Shown: positions 8,708 through 18,200 of the stretch, piece by piece
How positions within the stretch are numbered: position 1 is the first letter of the stretch
Layout: each line of letters begins with the position of its first letter
From: Dyadobacter sp. 50-39
GTDB lineage: Bacteria; Bacteroidota; Bacteroidia; Cytophagales; Spirosomataceae
Reading direction: 5' to 3'
Length of the DNA: 64,000 nt
Assembly (NCBI GenBank): GCA_001898145.1
Contig: MKSR01000040.1
Coordinates: 186,001 to 250,000 of the forward strand
The notes under the pieces: model-generated
What the model saw: only the letters and a program-made list of their open reading frames with translations
What the model was told of the DNA's origin: nothing
The model's database searches: none
Program-made: the position numbers and the translations under genes

Positions 8708-10240
8708 ATGAAACGAATATTCCTATATGCAACAGCGATCGCCGTTCTGGCGGCTGCCAGCTCCTGCGATAATGGGTTTGAAGAAATAAACAAAAACCCG
8801 GTTCAGGCGACGAGCATCGATCCGATCTATCTTTTTTCCAATGCTGAGTTTTCGTCGGCCATTGCCACGCAGCATTACCAGATGCAGATCGTGCAGCAGA
8901 TCAACACGCCATTTACGGGCGTCGTGGAAGGCGGTAACCACAACGTTCTTTCCGATCCGAACTCCAATGCGAACTTCAACTCGCTTTACCTGCAAAATGG
9001 CCCGGTAAACCTGCTCACCACGGTGATTGCGCAAACCAAAGACAATGCGGCCCGCTCCAATTTGTACAATATGTCGCGCATCTGGAAAGCCTACGTGTTT
9101 ATGGTTTTGGTGGACACTTACGGAGATGTTCCCTATTTCGAAGCTGGAAAGGGATTTCTGGAAGGCATTAACCTGCCTAAGTACGACGACCAGAAGGTCA
9201 TTTACGACGACATTCTGAAAGAGCTCGTGGAAGGTACCAAGGGACTGGATGCTTCAAAGCCGATCGAAGTGGGTGACCTGTTTTTCAAAGGCAACATTGC
9301 CCAGTGGAAAAAATTGGGTAACTCCCTGCTGCTGCGTGCTGCCATGCGTTATTCCAAAATCGATCAGGCCAAGGCGAAACAATACGTAGCTACCGCTGTG
9401 GACCCTGCCAACGGCGGTTTGCAGAGCTCCAACGCGGATAATGCCTACATCGCATTCAACAGCACATTCAACCACCCGCTGGCCGGCTATTTCCAGGGTA
9501 CCGAGCGCGGTAATGTGTACATGGGAAAGGCATTTATCGACTTCCTCAAAACCACCGGTGATCCTCGATTGAAATACATTGCGGTGAAATACGAAGCGCC
9601 GGGCAATCCGCTGGCGACCGTAGGGGCCGAAGATACCAACCCGGCCAATCAGGAAGGTATGCCATACGGATACAATGAGTCCACGATTACCACCATTCCG
9701 GACTTCCCCGGAAAGATCGGTTCTGCATTCAAGTATTCGCAGATCAATCGCCGGACTGTCGGCAAAATCGATGCACCGGAGTTTTTCATTACCTACTCGC
9801 AAACCTTGCTCCTGCTGGCCGAAGCCGCACAGCGCGGATGGGCTACGGGTGACGTGAAGGCATTGTTCGAAGCCGGCGTGAAGGCGCATATGTCGCAATT
9901 GGCCACTTACGATGTGTCGGCCACCATTCCCGAAGCGACCCAGACGGCCTATCTGACTGCCAACCCATTTGTTCCGGCCAAGGCGTTGCAGCAAATCAAT
10001 GAGCAGTACTGGGTATCGTCGTTCCTGAACGGCTCCGAAGCCTGGGCGAACTTCCGCCGGAGCGGGTTTCCCACGTTGCCGGTCAACAATTACCCTGGCA
10101 AAGACCCGTCTGTGAAGGACTTCATCAAACGCCTGGTATACCCTGTCCGTGAACGTTCGGTGAATGAGGCCAACTACAAGGAGGCTGTTGCCCGAATGGG
10201 CCCTGACGAGCTCGGAACGCCCGTTTTCTGGGACAAATAA
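8708..10240 (+). CDS. SusD/RagB family nutrient-binding outer-membrane lipoprotein
   Basis: A 510-residue lipoprotein starting MKRIFLYATAIAVLAAASSC, with the lipobox cysteine at residue 20 followed by DNGFEEINKNP, the usual start of mature SusD proteins. Helical TPR-like segments (SRIWKAYVFMVLVDTYGDVPYF; WKKLGNSLLLRAAMRYSKID; PEFFITYSQTLLLLAEAA) and the C-terminal NEQYWVSSFLNGSEAWANFRRSG are typical of the SusD-like family. It is the surface partner of the SusC protein just upstream. I chose the ATG at 8708 because it gives a clean lipoprotein signal. A second possible start at 8603 overlaps the susC stop and would add 35 residues encoded partly by the TCAN tract; that form would probably spoil the signal peptide. 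Confidence 0.94.
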   Translation: MKRIFLYATAIAVLAAASSCDNGFEEINKNPVQATSIDPIYLFSNAEFSSAIATQHYQMQIVQQINTPFTGVVEGGNHNVLSDPNSNANFNSLYLQNGPVNLLTTVIAQTKDNAARSNLYNMSRIWKAYVFMVLVDTYGDVPYFEAGKGFLEGINLPKYDDQKVIYDDILKELVEGTKGLDASKPIEVGDLFFKGNIAQWKKLGNSLLLRAAMRYSKIDQAKAKQYVATAVDPANGGLQSSNADNAYIAFNSTFNHPLAGYFQGTERGNVYMGKAFIDFLKTTGDPRLKYIAVKYEAPGNPLATVGAEDTNPANQEGMPYGYNESTITTIPDFPGKIGSAFKYSQINRRTVGKIDAPEFFITYSQTLLLLAEAAQRGWATGDVKALFEAGVKAHMSQLATYDVSATIPEATQTAYLTANPFVPAKALQQINEQYWVSSFLNGSEAWANFRRSGFPTLPVNNYPGKDPSVKDFIKRLVYPVRERSVNEANYKEAVARMGPDELGTPVFWDK

Positions 10241-10270
10241 CAACTATTACCAACCCTTAATCATTTATTT

Positions 10271-11203
10271 ATGCTTAAACAAACCTTGCTAGCGGGGGCG
10301 TTTGTGCTGGGAAGCCTCGCTTCCCATGCACAGGCGATCTCGCCAACTCCCGACCAGATCAAAGCATACACTTCCGGCTGGAAGGGCGAACGCTCGCCCG
10401 ACGGCCGGCCGCGTGTGTCGGATGCGATCCTGGCCCGCCTGAAAAACATCTCCATGGAAGAAGCGTGGGGTGTACTGCGCAACAAAGGCTACCACAACCA
10501 GTTCGAAGGCGAATGGCAGCTGATCCACAACGACAGCACCATGACGGGCCGCGTGGTGACAGCGCAATACATGCCTTCCCGCCCCGATTTACAGGACCTA
10601 GTAAAGGAAACCGGTAAAAAAGAAGGCCGCGTACAAACCGGCGGCACCAATTCCTGGCCGATCGACGTGCTCAAAGAGGGCGATGTGTACGTGGCCGACG
10701 GCTACGGCAAAATCGCCGACGGTACGCTCATAGGCGACAACCTGGGCAACTCCATTTATGCCAAGTCCAAACGCGGGGTGATCTTCTACGGCTCCGTCCG
10801 CGACGTGGAAGGACTCAGCGAAATCAAAGGCTTCAATGCGTGGATCAAAGGGCAGGACCCGTCGTATATCCAGCAAATGATGCTCACCAACATCAACACG
10901 CCGATCCGCATCGGCCGTGCGGTGGTACTTCCGGGGGATGTCGTGCTGGCTAAAAAATATGGCACAATCTTCATTCCGGCACATCTGGTGGAGGAACTCG
11001 TGCTCACATCGGAAGTGACGGCCCTGCGTGACGAGTTCGGGCATTTGCGCCTGCGGGAGGGCAAATACACCCCCGGGGAGATCGATACCAAATGGTCGGA
11101 CGCCATCCAGAAGGATTTTCTCAACTGGGTCAACAACTACCCCGGCAAACTGCCGATGACCAAGAAAGAACTGGATGATTATCTGAAGGAAAGAAATTAT
11201 TGA
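10271..11203 (+). CDS. Exported RraA-family protein, probable hydroxy-acid (HMG-type) aldolase
   Basis: A 310-residue protein with a signal peptide (about 1-20, ending SHAQA). The core matches the RraA/4-hydroxy-4-methyl-2-oxoglutarate aldolase family: TNSWPIDVLKEGDVYVADGY, then GDNLGNSIYAKSKRGVIFYG and SVRDVEGL, where the Arg-Asp of VRD is the metal/substrate site in active family aldolases, and late IPAHLVEELV. RraA itself is a ribonuclease E inhibitor, but this member has an N-terminal extension, an export signal and catabolic neighbours, so an aldolase role is more likely. It starts 30 bases after susD and is followed by an enolase-superfamily dehydratase; together they could convert a sugar acid to a 2-keto-3-deoxy acid and cleave it. 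Substrate unknown. Confidence 0.8.
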   Translation: MLKQTLLAGAFVLGSLASHAQAISPTPDQIKAYTSGWKGERSPDGRPRVSDAILARLKNISMEEAWGVLRNKGYHNQFEGEWQLIHNDSTMTGRVVTAQYMPSRPDLQDLVKETGKKEGRVQTGGTNSWPIDVLKEGDVYVADGYGKIADGTLIGDNLGNSIYAKSKRGVIFYGSVRDVEGLSEIKGFNAWIKGQDPSYIQQMMLTNINTPIRIGRAVVLPGDVVLAKKYGTIFIPAHLVEELVLTSEVTALRDEFGHLRLREGKYTPGEIDTKWSDAIQKDFLNWVNNYPGKLPMTKKELDDYLKERNY

Positions 11204-11204
11204 T

Positions 11205-11276
11205 GGCTGTCGGCTATCGGCTGTCGGCTTTTGTCCTGCACATAAGAAAAGCCGAAGTACGACAGCCGGTAGCCGA
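11205..11276. repeat. Long imperfect inverted repeat (REP-like) between the aldolase and dehydratase genes
   Basis: TCGGCTTTT (11224-11232) pairs with AAAAGCCGA (11247-11255) around a 14-base loop. After a short bulge, the repeated GGCTGTCGGC / CGGCTATCGGC segment at 11205-11223 pairs with CAGCCGGTAGCCGA (13 of 14). The left arm also contains GGCTGTCGGCT twice. The fold is much longer than a simple terminator and resembles dispersed palindromic elements, though only this copy is in the window. Confidence 0.6.
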
Positions 11277-11293
11277 AGTAAACCTTAACAACT

Positions 11294-12778
11294 ATGAAAA
11301 ACATTTTAAAGCAAATCATTGAGTCCAACAAACAAGTAGAAACTGCGGAAAAAGCGGCGGCAGCGGCGGAGATCGCCAACCCTTCTACCAAGGACAGCCG
11401 CCGGAATTTCCTGCGCAAAACCGCGGTCGGCGGTATGGCATTGGGCGGCTTCATGTCCATGTCCACCGAAGATACCATTGCCCAGGCGACCTCGAAGGTA
11501 AGCCGTGCTTCGAAACCTTCCGAATTGAAAATCACCGATTTGCGGTATTGTATCGTGCAGAATGTAGGCCGTACGCCTATTATCCGCATCGACACCAACC
11601 AGGGCATTTACGGGCTCGGCGAGGTGCGCGACGGTGCCGACGAGCGGTATGCATTGTTCCTGAAAAGCCATTTGCTGGGCCAGAACCCCTGCAATGTGGA
11701 GCAGCTATTCAAATCTATCAAGCAGTTTGGCTACCATGGCCGCCAGGCCGGCGGCGTTTGCGGGGTGGAAATGGCGCTCTGGGATCTTTGCGGCAAAGCC
11801 TACGGCGTGCCTTGCTGGCAGTTGCTCGGCGGCCGCTACCGCGATAAGGTACGGTTGTATGCGGATACCCCCGAGTCGAACGATATCAACGAGTTTAAGC
11901 AAAAAATCAAATACCGCACGCAGGACCAGGGCTACACCTGGCTGAAAATGGATATTTCCATCGGTATGCTGCGCAACAGCGAAGGCGGTGTGGTGAACAA
12001 TAAGTTCTGGGGCGGCGGCTTCTCCCAATGGGCGGGCGACTACCATTCCTATGCCAATACCAAACACCCTTTCACGGCCATTCAGATCACGCCTAAAGGA
12101 TTGGACGAAATGGCGAAAGTGGTGGAGGAAGTGCGCAATGTGGTAGGCTATGAAATTCCGCTTTCATCCGACCATTATGGCCATTTCGACCTTAACAACG
12201 GCATTCGCCTCGGTAAGGCGCTGGATAAATACAGGCTCGCATGGTTGGAAGACATGGTACCCTGGGAATACACCGATCAGTGGAAAACCATCTCCGACGC
12301 GCTGGAAACGCCCACGCTCACCGGCGAAGACATTTACCTCAAAGAAGGTTTCAAAGCGCTGATCGAACAGCGGGCGGTGGATATCGTTCACCCGGACCTT
12401 GCTTCCTCGGGCGGTTTGCTGGAAACGAAACGCATTGGTGATTATGCCGAAGATCACGGTATTGCCATGGCCATGCACTTCGCGGGCACGCCGGTGAGCT
12501 TTATGGCCAACGTGCATTGCGCAGCCGCTACACAAAACTTCCTCGCATTGGAACACCACTCGGTAGATGTTACCTGGTGGGAAAGCCTGGTAAAAACCAC
12601 GGATGGCCGCAAGCTCATCGACAAGGGTTATGCGCCGGTGCCCCTGGAAGCCCCCGGCCTGGGCATCGAACTGAACGAAGAGGAGGTTAAAAAACACCTG
12701 CATCCGAAGGACAAATCGTTCTTCGCCCCTACGCCGGACTGGAACGAGAAACGTTCGCACGACCGCCTGTGGAGCTAG
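11294..12778 (+). CDS. Tat-exported mandelate racemase/muconate lactonizing (enolase superfamily) sugar-acid dehydratase
   Basis: A 494-residue protein. Residues 1-34 are an Ala/Glu-rich lead, followed by a twin-arginine motif SRRNFLRK and a hydrophobic stretch, so the enzyme should be exported folded. The enolase-superfamily barrel follows: TWLKMDIS, metal ligands Asp in SSDHYGHFD, Glu in WLEDMVPWE and Glu in TGEDIYL, then HPDLASSGG, and MHFAGTPVSFMANVHCAAA with a histidine in the place used by galactonate/mannonate-type dehydratases. This pattern points to a sugar-acid dehydratase rather than a racemase. It would feed the exported RraA-like aldolase encoded upstream. The exact sugar acid cannot be read from sequence. 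A strong hairpin terminator follows. Confidence 0.85.
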   Translation: MKNILKQIIESNKQVETAEKAAAAAEIANPSTKDSRRNFLRKTAVGGMALGGFMSMSTEDTIAQATSKVSRASKPSELKITDLRYCIVQNVGRTPIIRIDTNQGIYGLGEVRDGADERYALFLKSHLLGQNPCNVEQLFKSIKQFGYHGRQAGGVCGVEMALWDLCGKAYGVPCWQLLGGRYRDKVRLYADTPESNDINEFKQKIKYRTQDQGYTWLKMDISIGMLRNSEGGVVNNKFWGGGFSQWAGDYHSYANTKHPFTAIQITPKGLDEMAKVVEEVRNVVGYEIPLSSDHYGHFDLNNGIRLGKALDKYRLAWLEDMVPWEYTDQWKTISDALETPTLTGEDIYLKEGFKALIEQRAVDIVHPDLASSGGLLETKRIGDYAEDHGIAMAMHFAGTPVSFMANVHCAAATQNFLALEHHSVDVTWWESLVKTTDGRKLIDKGYAPVPLEAPGLGIELNEEEVKKHLHPKDKSFFAPTPDWNEKRSHDRLWS

Positions 12779-12785
12779 GTTTTTT

Positions 12786-12820
12786 GAAAGGTGGTAGGGC
12801 GCAGTGTCCTACCATCTTTC
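12786..12820 (+). terminator. Strong hairpin terminator after the susCD/dehydratase locus
   Basis: GAAAGGTGGTAGG (12786-12798) pairs with CCTACCATCTTTC (12808-12820), 13 pairs with one G-T wobble. It is preceded by a T run (helpful to the opposite strand) and followed by ACCTTATTTC. Confidence 0.75.
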
Positions 12821-12863
12821 ACCTTATTTCAGTATTTTGCGCCTTTCACTCGCATATGTACTG

Positions 12864-15131
12864 ATGAAGAACTTTCGCAACGTACTCTTTTACTTCGTTA
12901 CCATCGGAATTTTCGCAGCCCTGCTTTATTTCTTTATCCGACAGGGCGCATTTCTCGAAAAAGCCGGCCAGATTCCTCAAAAAGCGCAAAACATCTCTTC
13001 CTGGGAGCAATTTACAGATACCTTCGGACACAACCTCACCCACCCCCTCGCCACGCTCCTTGCCCAAATCGTCACCATTATCATCGTCGCCCGCCTATTC
13101 GGCTGGATCTGCAAGGCCATCGGGCAGCCGACGGTTATCGGTGAAATAGCGGCAGGGATTTTTCTGGGGCCTTCGGTACTGGGCATGTTCTTTCCCGAGC
13201 TCTCCGCATTCATTTTTCCTAAAACCTCCCTCAGCAACTTACAATTTCTCAGCCAGGTCGGGCTTATTCTCTTCATGTTTATCATCGGCATGGAGCTTGA
13301 CCTGAAAGTATTGAAGACCAAGGCGCAGGAAGCGATCGTGATCAGCCACGCCAGCATTATCCTCCCTTTCGCCCTGGGCGTCGGGCTCGCATTGTACCTC
13401 TACACCGATTTCGCACCGGAAGGCATCAGTTTCCTTTCGTTTGCCCTTTTTACGGGTATTGCATTGAGTATCACGGCATTTCCTGTGCTTGCACGCATTG
13501 TGCAGGAGCGCGGCCTCTCGCGAACACGCCTGGGTATGATGGTGATCACCTGCGCCGCCACCGACGACATCACCGCATGGTGTATCCTTGCGGCAGTGAT
13601 CGCGATCGTCAAAGCGGGTGAATTTGTGAGCGCTATTTACACGATCATTCTTGCAGTAGCCTATGTGCTGCTGATGCTCCAACTGGTGAAACCCATGCTG
13701 AAACGCATTGGTGACCACTATGCCTACCGCGAAGGGCTCACCAAGCCGGTCGTGGCGCTGTTCTTCCTGGTGCTGCTGGTTTCTTCCTATCTGACCGAGA
13801 TCATCGGCATCCATGCGCTGTTCGGGGCGTTCATGGCGGGCGTTATCATGCCGGCTAACCAGCGTTTCCGTAATATTTTTATTGAAAAAGTAGAAGACGT
13901 CGCGCTGGTGTTGCTATTGCCGCTGTTCTTCGTTTTTACGGGCTTGAGAACCCAGATAGGCCTGTTGAACGACCCTCATTTGTGGTGGATCACCGGGCTG
14001 ATCATCGCCGCGGCGGTAGTGGGTAAATTCTTCGGGAGTGCCATTGCGGCCCTTTTCGTCAAACAATCGTGGCGCGACAGCCTCATTATTGGCTCGCTGA
14101 TGAATACCCGCGGGCTGGTGGAACTCGTAGTGCTCAACATCGGCTATGACATCGGTGTGCTGTCGCCTGAGATATTCACGATGATGGTGATCATGGCGCT
14201 GGCTACCACCTGCATGACGGGCCCGGCACTGGACCTGATCGACAAATTTCTCCCCGCTCCCAAGGAGGATCTTCATCCGGTCCACGAGCCCTCCCGGTTC
14301 TCGATCCTGATCGCCTTCGCCAGCCCGCAGGGCGGCCGCAAAATGCTTCGCCTAGCCAATAAGCTGGTCTCCCCGCAACCCGAGGAACAAAATATCACTG
14401 CATTACACCTCTCTCCGAGCAGCTACCTCAACCAGGTAAATACCGAGGAATACCAGTACGAAACCTTCCACCCCATCAATGAAGAAGCCCAGGCGCTGGG
14501 TACCACGTTCAGGTCGATGTTCAAACCCTCGCAGAGTATCGAGCACGACATCATTGAAATCACCAACGAAGGTGATTTCGACATGCTGCTGATCGGGATC
14601 GGCAAGTCGGTGTTTGAGGGTACCTTCCTGGGCAAAATACTGGGTTTTACTTCCAAATTCGTGAGCCGTGAGCGTCTTTTCGATACCATTACCGGAAAGG
14701 AAAAGCTCTTCCATTCCGACGTTTTCGACGAGCGGACCACGCATATCATCCGGTCGGTAAAGGTACCTGTCGGCATTCTCATTGAAAAAAACCTGGAACA
14801 GATTCAGCGCGTCTTCATGCCGCTGTTCACGCCGGAGGACCGCCGGCTGCTCGCATTCGCGGAGCGCCTGTCGGCCGTGAGCGGACTGCAAATGACGATC
14901 ATGGACCCGTCGCAGACCGTCAGCCAGCACCTAGCGACGGGTGAAGCACTGGATGCATTACAGGAAAAATCACCCGAAAATGTGACCATGCTGTACGAAA
15001 ATGTGCTTGAAAAAGACTTCCTGCAAGGCCAGGACCTGATGGTGATCAGCCTCGAAAGCTGGATCAAAGCCGTCGAATCGCACAGCGTGTGGTTATCCAA
15101 CTCTCCTTCCGTGCTGATTATACGGAGCTGA
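12864..15131 (+). CDS. Cation:proton antiporter (CPA2/KefB-like) with C-terminal universal-stress-like domain
   Basis: A 755-residue membrane protein. After an N-terminal anchor (MKNFRNVLFYFVTIGIFAALL) come about 12 helices with CPA2 motifs: IGQPTVIGEIAAGIFLGPSVLG, LILFMFIIGMELDL, ITAFPVLARI, CAATDDITAW (the paired acidic residues of the ion site), GAFMAGVIMP, FFVFTGLRTQIGLL and NTRGLVELVVLNIGYDIGVL. Residues about 480-755 are a soluble region similar to tandem universal-stress domains; no TrkA-N nucleotide-binding domain is evident. It probably exchanges K+ or Na+ for protons. I start at 12864 because the GTG at 12804, which extends the frame by 20 codons, lies inside the terminator hairpin. 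A hairpin terminator follows, so it appears to be a single-gene unit. Confidence 0.88.
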   Translation: MKNFRNVLFYFVTIGIFAALLYFFIRQGAFLEKAGQIPQKAQNISSWEQFTDTFGHNLTHPLATLLAQIVTIIIVARLFGWICKAIGQPTVIGEIAAGIFLGPSVLGMFFPELSAFIFPKTSLSNLQFLSQVGLILFMFIIGMELDLKVLKTKAQEAIVISHASIILPFALGVGLALYLYTDFAPEGISFLSFALFTGIALSITAFPVLARIVQERGLSRTRLGMMVITCAATDDITAWCILAAVIAIVKAGEFVSAIYTIILAVAYVLLMLQLVKPMLKRIGDHYAYREGLTKPVVALFFLVLLVSSYLTEIIGIHALFGAFMAGVIMPANQRFRNIFIEKVEDVALVLLLPLFFVFTGLRTQIGLLNDPHLWWITGLIIAAAVVGKFFGSAIAALFVKQSWRDSLIIGSLMNTRGLVELVVLNIGYDIGVLSPEIFTMMVIMALATTCMTGPALDLIDKFLPAPKEDLHPVHEPSRFSILIAFASPQGGRKMLRLANKLVSPQPEEQNITALHLSPSSYLNQVNTEEYQYETFHPINEEAQALGTTFRSMFKPSQSIEHDIIEITNEGDFDMLLIGIGKSVFEGTFLGKILGFTSKFVSRERLFDTITGKEKLFHSDVFDERTTHIIRSVKVPVGILIEKNLEQIQRVFMPLFTPEDRRLLAFAERLSAVSGLQMTIMDPSQTVSQHLATGEALDALQEKSPENVTMLYENVLEKDFLQGQDLMVISLESWIKAVESHSVWLSNSPSVLIIRS

Positions 15132-15137
15132 GCATCA

Positions 15138-15185
15138 GACTTTCCGGCTGTTTGAAGGCCGGAAAGTCACCGCTGCGGGTTTTTA
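15138..15185 (+). terminator. Hairpin terminator after the antiporter gene
   Basis: GACTTTCCGGC (15138-15148) pairs perfectly with GCCGGAAAGTC (15158-15168) around a 9-base loop, followed after 11 bases by a T run. Confidence 0.7.
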
Positions 15186-15237
15186 AAAGGAATAATAAGT
15201 GTTTACTTTACAGTAGCGACGCTAGCATTCCACTTCT

Positions 15238-18200
15238 ATGATCCCATTTCTGAGCCAAAACCGCTTCACGAAGTCCATTAACCCCCAAACGATCCTTTTT
15301 TTCTTTCATAACTTCTTCACCAATGTAGGTACCACGCTGGTATATGTTTCCGCCAATGTGCTCCTGCTGGAAAACCACCCTGAATACTCCCTGCCGCTTG
15401 CCTACATTGCCGCGGCGCTGGCTGTGATGGCGTCGGGAAAGATTTACGAGTATTTCGAACACCATCTTTTGCTGAAAAAGCTGAGCCTGGGCACGATGAT
15501 GGCCTCGCTCTTCATGGTGGTGATGGTGATGGGCCTGCTGCTGATAGGGCACGGAGTGGCAACTGCCATTGCGGTAATGGTCGGTTACCGGGTCATTTAC
15601 CTGCTCATTAACCTGGAATTCTGGGGATTGTCGGCCCTGGTTTTCGATGTACGCCAGAGTAAAAGGCTGTTCAGCGTCATCGGCTCGGGCGATATGCCTG
15701 CCAAAGCGCTGGGCGCTGTGCTCGCCGTATTGATCCATTCGCCGTCGGTACTGGCCATACTGCTGGCTATCTCGCTGGTTTTCTTTGCGTTGGCATTCTA
15801 CACGCAGATACTCACTTTCCGGCACACCGAAATTCCGAACCCGCACCACGCACGCACACGCGCCGCGGAGTCCGGTTCGCGCATTATCCAAAAGTATTTC
15901 GGGGGCAACAAGCTGCTCACCTCGCTTTGCATCGGCATGGTTGCCATCGCGGCCACCGCTACGTGGATCGAGTACCATTTCTTTGTGAATGTCAAATACA
16001 AATTCCACAGCCAGCACGACGTCATCTTCTTCGTCGGTTCGCTGCTGACGGCTACTTATGTGATCTCCACATTTGTAAAAATGCTGTTTTCGAGCAAAAC
16101 CGTGGAGCGTTTCGGTATCAAACTGACCTTGTACCTGCTTCCGCTGACAACCATCGCTATTTCACTCGGGCTGCTCGTTTCATCGTATTTCCGCAAGGAC
16201 GAGCCGTCGCTGCTGGTGTACTACTGCATTGCCTACCTGCTGTTCGAGCTGGTGCGGCGGACCATTTTCGACCCTGTATTCCTGGTTTTATTCCAGCCGC
16301 TTTCCACCAAAACCCGCCTGAAAGGCCATACCCTCGCCAAAGGCCTTTTTGAGCCGCTGGGAATGCTGATTGCCGGCGCAATGCTCTGGGTGATCTACAC
16401 GCAGCATTGGAGCGATATCAGCCTTACATTCGACTTGTCGCTGCTGTTCGCACTGGGTGCACTGGTGGTATTCCGGAAAACCTACCGGCACTATATGCAG
16501 GAACTGAAATCGGCCATCGGCAAGCGGTTTATCCGCAGCGGCGAGCTGGCCTCCCCTGCCGAAGCATTGCCGATTATTACCGAAAACCTGCGAAGCGACC
16601 GTAAGGAAGAGGTTTTGAACGCGATCGACTGGCTGGCGCGCAATAAGGTTTCGCTTTTCCGCAAGCACGCCGACGAGTTGCTGAAAAGTCCGTTTGTACA
16701 GGTGCGGCTCAAAACTTTGCAGACACTATCAACACTCGAAAAACCCGAGCTTCCGGGCACATTCATCCAGTACATTGAAAACGAACCCGACGCCGCCTGC
16801 CAGGTGCTGGCCGTGCGCCTTGCCTGCGCGAACGGGCGCCTGAACGACGAGCAAACCGCCCGCTTCCTGGCCCACAGCGACCTCGATATTGTGAAGGGTA
16901 CCATCATCGGTTGTTGTGAAGCCGGCAAATCCCTGCCCCTGATCCACGGGACGCTGCAAAGACTTTTTGGATCGGAGCAGGAAAACGACCAGCTCGCCGC
17001 GCTCGACTGCCTGAAAGTAACGGGCGTCAGCTCCTATGAAAACCTGCTGAAAGCCTGCATTCACAACGGCTCGCAACGCGTGCGCAACTATGCTATCGAG
17101 GTGGCTGCAACCGTGGGTTCCCCTGCCCTGCTGCGCGACCTCCGCCTTGTACTCACAGGCACGCTCACGCCCGCTACCATCCACGCGATGATCCATTCGG
17201 GCGATCTCGGGATACGCATTATCGAGGAATGGTTGCGGCAGGATACCACCGGCGACCGCATCCGGACGTTCATCAAAATGGCTGAAAAAGGTCGGCATGA
17301 ATTTATACTTCAAATACTTTTTAACCTTATTAAAAATATTTACCAGCATAAATTTTTAATTAGTTTAGAAAATATTCAAAATACTAAAAGGAAAGAAAGT
17401 GAAGTACAGATCGAACATATCGATAGTTTCACCCATATTGCTGCGCTCAAAGCATTGAGCCACTATACCTTAACATCTGATTATAAAGAACTTATACCGG
17501 AGTTCGTGGAGAAAGAGCTCGTCCATGCAGGCCAGTTGCTCAATGGAATGGATGCCTCCGAAAACGATGTCATCTGGAACGATGCCCTGGAATATGAACT
17601 CGAACTCACTGCCCAGCGCCTGTTTTACCTGTTTATGATGCAGTACGACAAGGAGGCGGTCCAGAGCGCGTGGAAGGGAATCCGGCATGCGGGCAAGGAG
17701 AAACGGGCCAATTCACTTGAACTGATCGAGAGCCTTTTGCCGAGGGCCTTGTACCCGTCTCTCCATGCATTATTTGAAAATATATCTATCCAGAAAAAGC
17801 GCGATGCATTGCGCCAGTACATGGGCAATATCGATCCGGGGCTTTCGCTTGTGACTACCATTCTTTCACAGGGGGAGCGATCCTTCACGACCTGGACGAT
17901 CGCGCTGGCGGCAGATAAATGCACGATCACCGATACCGACCTGGTCCATCTCGAAAAGCTCGCCAACCATTCATCGCGCCTCGTACGTGAGGCAGTACAC
18001 GCGCAGTACGCCATCCTTGCGCAGCGTCCCGAACTTAAATTTTCGCTTCGAATCCCTATGAAACATGCCGAACCTACCCAGCAGATTTCCGAAATGGAAA
18101 GGGTGATCGTTCTCAAAAACACCCAGCTCTTCGCACAGACGCCCGAGAATGTCCTCAGCTCCATCGCTCCGATCATGAAAGAAGTGACTTACAGCGATGG

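Noticed and set aside
12804-12863. GTG start that would extend the antiporter by 20 residues
   Set aside because: The codon lies in the loop of a 13-bp terminator hairpin, and ATG 12864 gives a normal N-terminal membrane anchor.
15238-16480. Plain MFS drug-efflux transporter
   Set aside because: The DVRQSKRLFSVIGSGD pattern and the HEAT/cNMP tail fit NTT-like proteins better than drug efflux families.
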